Shown piece after piece: positions 53,736-60,010 of a DNA stretch of 60,010 nt (position 1 is its first letter; each line of letters begins with the position of its first letter). The DNA comes from Aeromonas fluvialis (GTDB lineage Bacteria; Pseudomonadota; Gammaproteobacteria; Enterobacterales; Aeromonadaceae). The stretch covers positions 1-60,010 of the forward strand of contig NZ_CDBO01000055.1 in the NCBI RefSeq assembly GCF_000819885.1, written 5' to 3'. The notes below the pieces were generated by a model. That model did not search any database and was not told the DNA's origin. It saw nothing but the letters and a program-made list of their open reading frames with translations. The translations under genes were made by a program, and so were the position numbers.

Positions 53736-54500
53736 GGTGATCTGGCCCAGTTGCCCCATCTGGCGGCGGATCCAGACCGAGCGCTTCTGCACATAGGGCG
53801 AAGGGGGCTTGACCCGATAGCGCCACGGATTGGGCAGGGCGGCGGCCAGCAGGGATGACTCGTAGCGGGTCAAACGGCTGGCCGGTTTGCCAAAGTAGGT
53901 GCGGGCGGCAGCTTCGGCGCCATAGATGCCGGGGCCGAACTCCACGATATTGAGATAGACCTCGAGAATGCGGGCCTTGTCCCAACCCAGCTCCATCAGC
54001 AGGGTAAACCAGGCCTCCAGCCCCTTGCGCAGGAAGCTGCGATCACTCCACATAAAGAGGTTCTTGGCGGTCTGCTGGCTGAGGGTGCTCGCGCCGCGCA
54101 CCCGCTCGCTGTGCTGGTTGTGTTTGAGCGCCGCGTTGATGGCATCCATGTCAAAGCCGTTGTGGTCGGCAAAGCGCTGATCCTCGGCGGCGATGACGGC
54201 CAGTTGCAGCTCCCTGGAGATGGACTCCAGATCCACCCACTCATGGCGCACCTGGGTGATCTTGGCGGGCGGAAACAGGGCCCGCTCGATACGCCAGCTC
54301 CACATGGGGGGATCGATAAAATGCAGCAAGGCGACCGAGCCGACCGAGCAGAGCAGCCCGGCCAGCGCGATCTTGCCTGCCCACCTCAACACCCGGCGCC
54401 CAAGCGATGCAGATGTGCGCACGGGGGCCACGGCGTCAGGGTCTGACTCCCACTGATAGTGGCTGGGATCATCGGGATCCGGAATTATTGGGGCAGCCAT
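53709..54500 (-). CDS. mtgA: Monofunctional peptidoglycan glycosyltransferase
   Basis: 263 residues. GT51 family: polymerises lipid II glycan strands in the periplasm, without a transpeptidase domain. One N-terminal membrane anchor (GKIALAGLLCSVGSVALLHFI) is preceded by an unusual 40-residue cytoplasmic acidic/proline extension (IIPDPDDPSHYQWESDPD). Motif 1 with the catalytic Glu is AAEDQRFADHNGFD, and motif 2 is GASTLSQQTAKNLF. ATG 54500 overlaps the 3' end of the YciU gene by 16 bases, so the two are likely translated together. Confidence 0.93.
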   Translation of the reverse strand: MAAPIIPDPDDPSHYQWESDPDAVAPVRTSASLGRRVLRWAGKIALAGLLCSVGSVALLHFIDPPMWSWRIERALFPPAKITQVRHEWVDLESISRELQLAVIAAEDQRFADHNGFDMDAINAALKHNQHSERVRGASTLSQQTAKNLFMWSDRSFLRKGLEAWFTLLMELGWDKARILEVYLNIVEFGPGIYGAEAAARTYFGKPASRLTRYESSLLAAALPNPWRYRVKPPSPYVQKRSVWIRRQMGQLGQITLNRVHQAD

Positions 54501-54811
54501 TCGATGTGGCAGAACTTCTCGTCAACACGGCGGGAGAGCAACATGCGGGCAAACAGGTGCTCATACTCTTGTTCTTCATTGCCAAGACCAACCCAGATCT
54601 CGGCATAATCGGTGTCGCTCACGGCAAATCCCACGTCCGCTTCCCAGTCATCGGCCGGGTCGGTTTCGGCCAGCAGGCCGCGGTCATTAAACTCCTGATT
54701 GAAACGGGCGATCTCCTGCTCCGGCAGGTTGTCAGAGGCCAGCTCCATAAAGAGTTCGAGGGCGGTATCGAGCAGTTCCTCGACGCTGTGCATTTCGTCA
54801 TTCATAGACAT
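54485..54811 (-). CDS. yciU: DUF440 (YciU/HI1450-type) dsDNA-mimic-like protein
   Basis: 108 residues, very acidic. EELLDTALELFMELASDNLPEQEIARFNQEFNDRG and the tail (YEHLFARMLLSRRVDEKFCHIEWLPQ) match E. coli YciU. HI1450 of this family has a surface resembling double-stranded DNA and binds HU. ATG 54811 (or 54805, two Met residues). Its last 16 bases overlap the mtgA start. A second, more diverged DUF440 gene lies beyond mtgA at 53104. Confidence 0.85.
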   Translation of the reverse strand: MSMNDEMHSVEELLDTALELFMELASDNLPEQEIARFNQEFNDRGLLAETDPADDWEADVGFAVSDTDYAEIWVGLGNEEQEYEHLFARMLLSRRVDEKFCHIEWLPQ

Positions 54812-54941
54812 AAGCGGTCTGTTCCAGAAAAGAGAAAAAGGTGCCTGCGCAGATCACGGCCTGCGGGGCGGCGCTATTCTAGCGGTCGGCAGACCCCTTG
54901 GCGAGATGAGGCGAGCCGCTGTGACCTGTTTTTGTGCCAAT

Positions 54942-54974
54942 AAAAAACCGGATCCAGTGACAGGATCCGGTCTT
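54942..54974 (-). terminator. Terminator after minE
   Basis: ACCGGATCC and GGATCCGGT arms around AGTGACA, followed on the minus strand by TTTTTTATTG. Confidence 0.85.
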
Positions 54975-55008
54975 CATTGGGGGAAGGGGGCACGCATAGG
55001 GCGTCAGC

Positions 55009-55275
55009 TCATCCCTTCTTGTCATCGGCGAAGGTGATGTTGAGCTCCAGTACCGACAGCTCATCACTCTTCTGATCCAGTTGGACGGTGATCTTGTCCG
55101 GATCGATGTTGACGTATTTGCGGATCACATCGAGGATATCCTGCTTGAGCTGGGGCAGGTAATCCGGCCCCCCTCTGGATGAACGCTCGTGAGCAACGAT
55201 GATCTGCAACCGCTCTTTGGCCAGTTGTGCGGTGTTCTGTTTCTTGTTGGAACGAAAATAATCCAATAATGACAT
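55009..55275 (-). CDS. minE: Cell division topological specificity factor MinE
   Basis: 88 residues. MinE makes MinD-MinC oscillate and keeps the Z ring at midcell. The N terminus ([32 protein letters not shown]) holds the membrane-binding and MinD-contact helices, and [14 protein letters not shown] starts the dimerisation domain. It follows minD by two bases. Last gene of minCDE. Confidence 0.95.
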   Translation of the reverse strand: MSLLDYFRSNKKQNTAQLAKERLQIIVAHERSSRGGPDYLPQLKQDILDVIRKYVNIDPDKITVQLDQKSDELSVLELNITFADDKKG

Positions 55276-55277
55276 GT

Positions 55278-56090
55278 TTAACTCCCGAACAGTCGGCTAA
55301 AGAAGCCCTTCTTCTCTTCTTCCAGAAAACGAAAATCCTTGGTGTCACCCAGCAGGCGGGACACCGCATCTTCGTAGGCCTGACCGGCATCGGACTCCTT
55401 GTCCAGAATCACCGGCTCGCCGGAGTTGGATGCGCGCAGCACCGCCTGGGACTCCGGGATCACCCCGAGCAGCGGGATGGCCAGGATCTCCTGCACATCC
55501 TGCACGCTCAGCATGTCGCCACGGTTAACGCGGGTCGGGCAGTAGCGGGTCAGCAGCAGGTGTTCCTTGATGGGATCTTCACCGCGTTCGGCACGGCGGG
55601 ATTTGGAGGCCAGGATGCCAAGGATGCGGTCGGAGTCACGCACGGAAGAGACTTCCGGGTTGGTAGTGACGATCGCTTCGTCGGCAAAATAGAGGGCCAT
55701 CAGTGCGCCGGCCTCGATCCCCGCCGGGGAGTCGCAGACGATATAATCGAACTTCATCTCCGTCAGCTGATCCAGCACCTTCTCGACACCCTCTTTGGTC
55801 AGGGCATCTTTATCCCGGGTCTGGGAGGCGGGCAGGATAAACAGATTTTCCGAGCGTTTGTCCTTGATCAGCGCCTGATTGAGGTTGGCCTCACCGTTGA
55901 TGACGTTGACGAAGTCATACACCACACGACGCTCGCAGCCCATGATGAGATCCAGGTTTCTCAGACCGATGTCAAAGTCAATGACCACTGTCTTGTGACC
56001 ACGCTGGGCTAAGCCGGTGCTCAGGGCCGCACTGGTTGTGGTCTTGCCAACGCCACCTTTACCCGATGTAACGACTATGATTCGCGCCAT
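55278..56090 (-). CDS. minD: Septum site-determining ATPase MinD
   Basis: 270 residues. A deviant-Walker ATPase that binds the membrane with ATP and recruits MinC. The deviant Walker A is [12 protein letters not shown], near residues 8-18, switch regions are in [10 protein letters not shown] and CDSPAGIE, and the C-terminal amphipathic helix ([16 protein letters not shown]) is the membrane anchor. It lies between minC (18 bp upstream) and minE (2 bp downstream). Confidence 0.97.
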   Translation of the reverse strand: MARIIVVTSGKGGVGKTTTSAALSTGLAQRGHKTVVIDFDIGLRNLDLIMGCERRVVYDFVNVINGEANLNQALIKDKRSENLFILPASQTRDKDALTKEGVEKVLDQLTEMKFDYIVCDSPAGIEAGALMALYFADEAIVTTNPEVSSVRDSDRILGILASKSRRAERGEDPIKEHLLLTRYCPTRVNRGDMLSVQDVQEILAIPLLGVIPESQAVLRASNSGEPVILDKESDAGQAYEDAVSRLLGDTKDFRFLEEEKKGFFSRLFGS

Positions 56091-56108
56091 TCTCGCTTCC
56101 TTGTAACT

Positions 56109-56813
56109 CTATTTGATACGGTCTATTCGGAGTTGTTCGTTGTCCAGCCGGACGTGTACCGGGTGCTGGATCAGGTCTGCCGGCAATGCATCGCTCAGCT
56201 GGAATGTGCCCGCGATGGAGAGCAGCTCGGCCTGTAATTGCTGGCAATAGATCCGGGCCTGGGTGTTTCCCCGGGCGCCGGCAATGGCTCTGCCACGCAG
56301 GGTGCCATAAATATGAATGCTGTCGTCGGCGAGTACTTCGGCTCCCGGACTGACGGACCCCAGCACCACCAAGGAGGTGCCGGCGGCGTAAATCTGTTGG
56401 CCGGAACGAACCGGCCCCACATGTACCTTGCTCGGGATCAAGGGGGCGGGCTCGGGAACCACTGCTGGTGCGGGGGCTGGCTCGGGTTCTGGTTCGCTCA
56501 TGCGACTCTTGCCCGAGGCCATCACGGCCAGTCCCACCGCCTTGGCGGCCGTCTTCATATCTTCGCTGCGCGCCCCCGTGATCCCGACCAGCACAAATTC
56601 TTCGGACTCTACCAGCTCCTTTAGCTGTTCGAAATCGGGAATATGCTCCAGTCTGGAAACATTGATCACCAGCGGCGCACAATTAAAAAAGTAGGGAGCC
56701 TGGGCCACTTTTTCGGCCAACAACTGACGTATCCGCTCAGGCTCGCCATCGCTGATATGCAACACAGAAATAGTGAAGGTGGTCCCTTTCAATTCGTTAT
56801 CGCGCTCAACCAT
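56109..56813 (-). CDS. minC: Septum site-determining protein MinC
   Basis: 234 residues. MinC inhibits FtsZ assembly. The N-terminal FtsZ-inhibiting domain starts at MVERDNELKGTTFTISVLH; a Pro/Glu/Ala linker (EPEPEPAPAPAVVPEPAP) joins it to the C-terminal beta-helix (VHVGPVRSGQQIYA to GARGNTQARIYC). ATG 56813 has GGGGAAG upstream; an in-frame TTG at 56858 is not supported. First gene of minCDE; divergent from ycgL. Confidence 0.93.
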   Translation of the reverse strand: MVERDNELKGTTFTISVLHISDGEPERIRQLLAEKVAQAPYFFNCAPLVINVSRLEHIPDFEQLKELVESEEFVLVGITGARSEDMKTAAKAVGLAVMASGKSRMSEPEPEPAPAPAVVPEPAPLIPSKVHVGPVRSGQQIYAAGTSLVVLGSVSPGAEVLADDSIHIYGTLRGRAIAGARGNTQARIYCQQLQAELLSIAGTFQLSDALPADLIQHPVHVRLDNEQLRIDRIK

Positions 56814-56920
56814 GAATCTTCCCCGAGGCAGAGATGCTAATCCGTTATTGTTATTCAATTCCTGATGTTATAGTTTGCCCCCATCAGAGGCAATAAACTC
56901 GTCGGATTATATCAATTTCC

Positions 56921-57199
56921 ATGTTGTGTGCAGTCTATAAAAGTCGCAAAAAAGCCGAGACCTACCTTTTTGTTGAAAGAAGAGAGGATTTCTCCCGTGT
57001 TCCCGAGCCATTGCTGAGCGCATTCGGGCGTCCCGAGCTGGTGCTGATGACCAAGCTGGACCCGGCCAAGCCCTTGGGGCTGGCTGATGTCGGCAAGGTG
57101 ATGGCCGCGCTGACCAGCCAGGGGTTCTACCTGCAGGTGCCGCCGCCCCCCGAGAATTTGCTGGAGCAGCACAAGGCCAGCCTGAAAAAAACAGCCTGA
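56921..57199 (+). CDS. ycgL: YcgL-domain protein
   Basis: 92 residues. MLCAVYKSRKKAETYLFVERREDFSRVPE and LVLMTKLDPAKPLGLADVGKVMAALTSQGFYLQVPPPPENLL match YcgL (UPF0745), a small protein of unknown function. It is divergent from minC, as in E. coli. ATG 56921 is the family start. Confidence 0.9.
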   Translation: MLCAVYKSRKKAETYLFVERREDFSRVPEPLLSAFGRPELVLMTKLDPAKPLGLADVGKVMAALTSQGFYLQVPPPPENLLEQHKASLKKTA

Positions 57200-57720
57200 A
57201 TATCCAGCCCCGTGGTGTGTTCTGCCCATCGGGACTAATTCTTTGTGACTCTCCATGACGCATTCCGGCCCCGGGGATGTGCTCTGCGATAATCCGGTGA
57301 CAGGATCTGAAATTAAACCCTCCCTTTGGTGATATTCACCTTTCGCTGTTTAAATAGAAAGTCAAGCAGTCCTCAACACCATATCGTCAACCTTTGCTGG
57401 CGCTCACAAAAATAGCAAGTGCGCACACCCACCTCCTCCATTTCAACGGCTATTGGTTCATTCATCGATTATTTTCAACCCTCCCTTGAGCCTTAGCCAT
57501 CCCCCCATATGAGCGAGGCGTGGCGCGGCTTCTGAGGTATGATCTCTGTTCTTGACCAGCTAATACCAAACAGACAGAGCCCATGCTTAACCACGACATC
57601 ATCCTTAACCACATCGATGACATATTCGGACAGGACATGCATCCGACATTCCGCACCTAATTTAGGAATAAAAAAGGCGGGATACCCCGCCTTTGTTCAG
57701 ATGAGGGTCACAACCCTTAT
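57200..57720. other. 521-base intergenic stretch after ycgL
   Basis: No convincing gene. A 25-codon open frame (57583-57660) has no family match or clear ribosome binding site. The right end carries the sdaA terminator. No tRNA or repeat element was seen. Confidence 0.6.
57668..57696 (-). terminator. Terminator after sdaA
   Basis: AAGGCGGG pairs with CCCGCCTT around ATAC, flanked on the minus strand by TTTTTTATTCC. Confidence 0.8.
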
Positions 57721-59091
57721 TTATTCGCAAGCAACCTGCATTACCTTGATGGCCAGACCACCACGGGAGGTTTCACGGTACTTGGAGTCCATGTCCTTGC
57801 CGGTGATGTACATGGTCTCGATCACCTTGTCCAGGGAGACGCGCGGCTTGGAGGTACGACGCAGGGCCATACGGGAGGCGTTGACTGCCTTCATGGCGGC
57901 GATGGCGTTACGCTCGATGCAAGGCACCTGTACCTGACCGGCAACCGGATCACAGGTCAGACCCAGGTTGTGTTCCATACCGATTTCAGCGGCTTCGCAA
58001 ACGTGCTCCGGGCTACCGCCCATCAGCTCGGTCAGACCGGCAGCGGCCATGGAGCAGGAAACACCCACTTCACCCTGACAGCCCACTTCGGCGCCGGAGA
58101 TGGAGGCGTTCATCTTATAGAGGATGCCGACGGCACCGGCAGCCAGATAGAAACGGGTGTACTCGTCGCGGCCAACCGGCTGGATGAACTTGTCGTAGTA
58201 AGCCAGTACGGCCGGGATGATACCGGCAGCGCCGTTGGTCGGTGCAGTGACCACGCGGCCACCGGCAGCGTTCTCTTCACTCACGGCCAGAGCGAACATG
58301 TTGACCCAGTCAACGATGTTCATCGGATCGCTCGAGAGGTTCTCGTTGGTGTTGAGCTGACGGTAGAGCGGTGCGGCACGACGGGGTACGCGCAGCGGGC
58401 CTGAGAGAACGCCTTCGGTACGGCAGCCGCGCTCGATACCTTCACGCATGGTGTTCCAGATCTTGCCGAACTTCTTGTAGATCTCTTCCGGAGTGTTGAA
58501 GCACTTCTCGTTTTCCATCATCAGGGCAGAGATGGAGAGACCTGTCTGGCTGCAATGGGCAACCAGCTCAGCGGCGCTCTTGAACGGATAGCGTACGGAC
58601 ATGTCGCCGCTGTCAGCCTGGCCGAAGTTCTCTTCGTCGACGATGAAGCCACCACCGATGGAGTAGTAGGTCTTGCTGTAAACCAGCTCGTCTTCGATCA
58701 GGGCGCTCAGCTTCATGCCGTTCTCGTGCAGCGGCAGGGCTTCGTCGTGGAAGACCATGGCATCGCGCGGGAAGCTGACCGTGTGGCAGTGCAGGCCGAT
58801 GGGCAGGCGCTCGGTCTGTTCTACGCGGGAGATAAATTCGGGGATAGCGTCGATATCGACATTTTCTGGCAGGTTGCCAGCCAGGCCCATGATGATGGCG
58901 GTGTCGGTATGGTGGCCTTTGCCAGTCCAGGAGAGGGAGCCGTAGACATCGACATTGATCCGGGTGATGTCGCGGATCTTGCCGCCTGCGCGCAGTTCGT
59001 CAACAAACTGTTTGGCCGCTTTCATCGGGCCGACAGTGTGGGAAGAAGAGGGGCCTACACCGATTTTGAAGATATCAAAAACGCTGATCAT
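57721..59091 (-). CDS. sdaA: L-serine ammonia-lyase (4Fe-4S)
   Basis: 456 residues. It deaminates L-serine to pyruvate and ammonia. It has the N-terminal beta domain ([26 protein letters not shown]) and the C-terminal alpha domain with the [20 protein letters not shown] block, which with C in [17 protein letters not shown] supplies the 4Fe-4S ligands. SdaA, SdaB and TdcG are similar; the choice of sdaA is by length and start. GAGGTAATAG precedes ATG 59091. Single-gene unit. Confidence 0.92.
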   Translation of the reverse strand: MISVFDIFKIGVGPSSSHTVGPMKAAKQFVDELRAGGKIRDITRINVDVYGSLSWTGKGHHTDTAIIMGLAGNLPENVDIDAIPEFISRVEQTERLPIGLHCHTVSFPRDAMVFHDEALPLHENGMKLSALIEDELVYSKTYYSIGGGFIVDEENFGQADSGDMSVRYPFKSAAELVAHCSQTGLSISALMMENEKCFNTPEEIYKKFGKIWNTMREGIERGCRTEGVLSGPLRVPRRAAPLYRQLNTNENLSSDPMNIVDWVNMFALAVSEENAAGGRVVTAPTNGAAGIIPAVLAYYDKFIQPVGRDEYTRFYLAAGAVGILYKMNASISGAEVGCQGEVGVSCSMAAAGLTELMGGSPEHVCEAAEIGMEHNLGLTCDPVAGQVQVPCIERNAIAAMKAVNASRMALRRTSKPRVSLDKVIETMYITGKDMDSKYRETSRGGLAIKVMQVACE

Positions 59092-59412
59092 GTCACTATT
59101 ACCTCAGGGTCGAAGGGGGCGGCATGCCCACTCACAGAAAGTTGGGAGATCCTTGGAACGCGCTTGGCGGCGCGGGTCACAGAACCAGATAACCGTAATG
59201 TAACGGCTCGAGACCTAAAAAAAGTTGAAATAGATCCATTTCTGTTGAATTTGAGGCGCGAGTATAAAATTTATTTTGGTGCTTATCCATTTTGTTAAGC
59301 GTTTGCCCATAAAAATATCCGGCAATGCCGCAAAGCTGATCAGTTAAGGATCCATTGACCGATCCTTCTGCTATAGGACAATCCGGAACCAATCACTGGT
59401 TCCGGATTTTTT
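59092..59412. other. Upstream region of sdaA and left flank of the IS4 remnant
   Basis: Holds the sdaA promoter region (A/T-rich around 59265-59280) and a short inverted repeat AAGGATC (59346-59352) with GATCCTT (59361-59367) that may be part of the left end of the insertion sequence. No gene. Confidence 0.5.
59380..59411 (+). terminator. Hairpin ending four bases before the transposase start
   Basis: AATCCGGAACC and GGTTCCGGATT arms around AATCACT, followed by a T run that reaches the ATG. It can stop transcription coming from outside and so protect the IS from read-through expression. Confidence 0.65.
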
Positions 59413-60010
59413 ATGTCTATTGCAAACGACCTGAACGACGTTATTGAGGCATCTGGCGACATGTTGGCTCGGCTGGCAATTTTTGCCGACCATATACCCG
59501 ACGAATGGATTCGCGCCGCTGCTGCCTTGTCTGAAAAGGCCACTATCCGCCGACGCCGCTTACCCTCTGATATGGTCTTGTGGCTCGTCGTGGGAATGGC
59601 CTTTTTCCGCAATGAGCCTATCTCCGAGGTCGCTCGGCGCCTCAACATCTGTGCCGACGGTTTGGCTAATGATGTCATGCTTGATGACAGCGCCCTTTCT
59701 CAAGCCCGCCAGCGGCTTGCTGCCAACGCACTGGCAAGTTCGTGCAGTGACCTATGAGGTGGCGGGCAAGGCGAAAACCGTATTTACCTTGCTCCCCGTG
59801 GGGCAATTCAGCGCAGCTCAGGTGGCGACCTTGTACCACGAGCGCTGGGAAATCGAGCTGGGATACAGGGATATCAAAAACTCGATGCAGCACAATGCCA
59901 TCACGCTGAGGAGCAAGAAGGTGGACTTGGTATATCAGGAGTTGTGGGGATTGTTGCTGGGATACAATCTGGTCAGGCGGGAGGCGAGCCATGCGTATTC
60001 CCACACATGG
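59413..60010 (+). pseudogene. IS4-family transposase with internal deletion (extends past the window)
   Basis: The N-terminal part (59413-59757) is an IS4 N-terminal domain: LARLAIFADHIPDEWIRAAAALSEKATIRRRRLPSDMVLWLVVGMAFFR. From about 59726 a different reading frame gives the C-terminal catalytic part, THWQVRAVTYEVAGKAKT then LYHERWEIELGYRDIKNS, with the full Y(2)R(3)E(6)K signature of IS4 enzymes. The middle, which carries the first two catalytic Asp residues, is absent and the frames do not match, so the protein cannot be active. The break is near 59730-59736 in ACTGGCA. The right end is beyond 60010. Confidence 0.82.

Noticed and set aside
57583..57660. 25-codon open frame before sdaA
   Set aside because: Too short, weak ribosome binding site and no family match.
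1..60010. CRISPR arrays, prophage, toxin-antitoxin or defence islands
   Set aside because: No regularly spaced repeats, phage structural genes, or known defence or toxin families were recognised in the window.

Overview
The window looks like chromosomal DNA of a gammaproteobacterium, most probably an Aeromonas. This rests on GC-rich housekeeping genes, gene orders shared with Escherichia and Vibrio, a large tRNA-Val(GAC) array, and proteins of the length and motif content expected for Aeromonadaceae. Species was not determined. Nearly everything is core genome. Mobile DNA is confined to the two edges: the last 19 codons of a probable IS200/IS605 transposase at the left, and an internally deleted IS4-family transposase at the right.

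Layout. 1-7300: DksA-type zinc-finger protein, dusC, then ybaN-apt-dnaX-ybaB (recR does not follow), then nfo. 7.3-12.8 kb: a LysR regulator divergent from a TDT transporter, two tandem lpxM-type acyltransferases with the same promoter-proximal motif, and a RIO kinase. 12.9-16.5 kb: a YbaK/ProX-type deacylase and an SOS pair, polB and dinI, with LexA-type boxes. 16.5-24.5 kb: DUF2927 protein, YgjP-type metallopeptidase, a GT-C-like membrane protein, a 5'-nucleotidase-like enzyme, dcuC and two small exported proteins. 24.5-33.9 kb: mnmC/fabB (divergent), ybjL, a long gene-poor stretch with DnaA-box-like sites, tRNA-Asn, uvrB-ykvA and dedA. 34-41.4 kb: dsbB, nhaB/fadR, a 46-residue membrane protein, yaeQ, an AEC transporter and a YgeV-type sigma-54 activator. 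41.5-42.1 kb: five tRNA-Val(GAC) genes plus one decayed copy, behind a consensus promoter. 42.2-49.8 kb: norM, yaeP, ribE, small Cys-rich protein, hxpB, purT, a DMT exporter, azoR, a 59-residue membrane protein and DUF4250. 49.8-57.2 kb: marR, a UPF0149/TPR protein, cvfB, a DUF1289-CWC fusion, two DUF440 genes around mtgA, minCDE and ycgL. 57.2-60 kb: sdaA and the IS4 remnant.

Functional groupings: DNA repair and SOS (nfo, polB, dinI, uvrB, dnaX, ybaB); envelope lipid and wall synthesis (lpxM x2, fabB, fadR, mtgA, dedA, dsbB); division-site placement (minCDE); tRNA supply and modification (dusC, mnmC, tRNA-Asn, tRNA-Val array, aminoacyl-tRNA deacylase); and many transporters.

I found no CRISPR array, prophage, toxin-antitoxin pair, defence island or biosynthetic cluster, and no clear new multi-gene system. 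The observations most worth checking are the duplicated lpxM genes with a shared 18-base upstream motif, the polB-dinI SOS pair, the inverted DnaA boxes between ybjL and uvrB, the 14-bp-arm palindrome ahead of norM, two DUF440 paralogues flanking mtgA, small proteins, and several apparently degenerate or fused proteins. Start sites were chosen by reading frame, Shine-Dalgarno sequence and remembered family N termini; no database search was possible.
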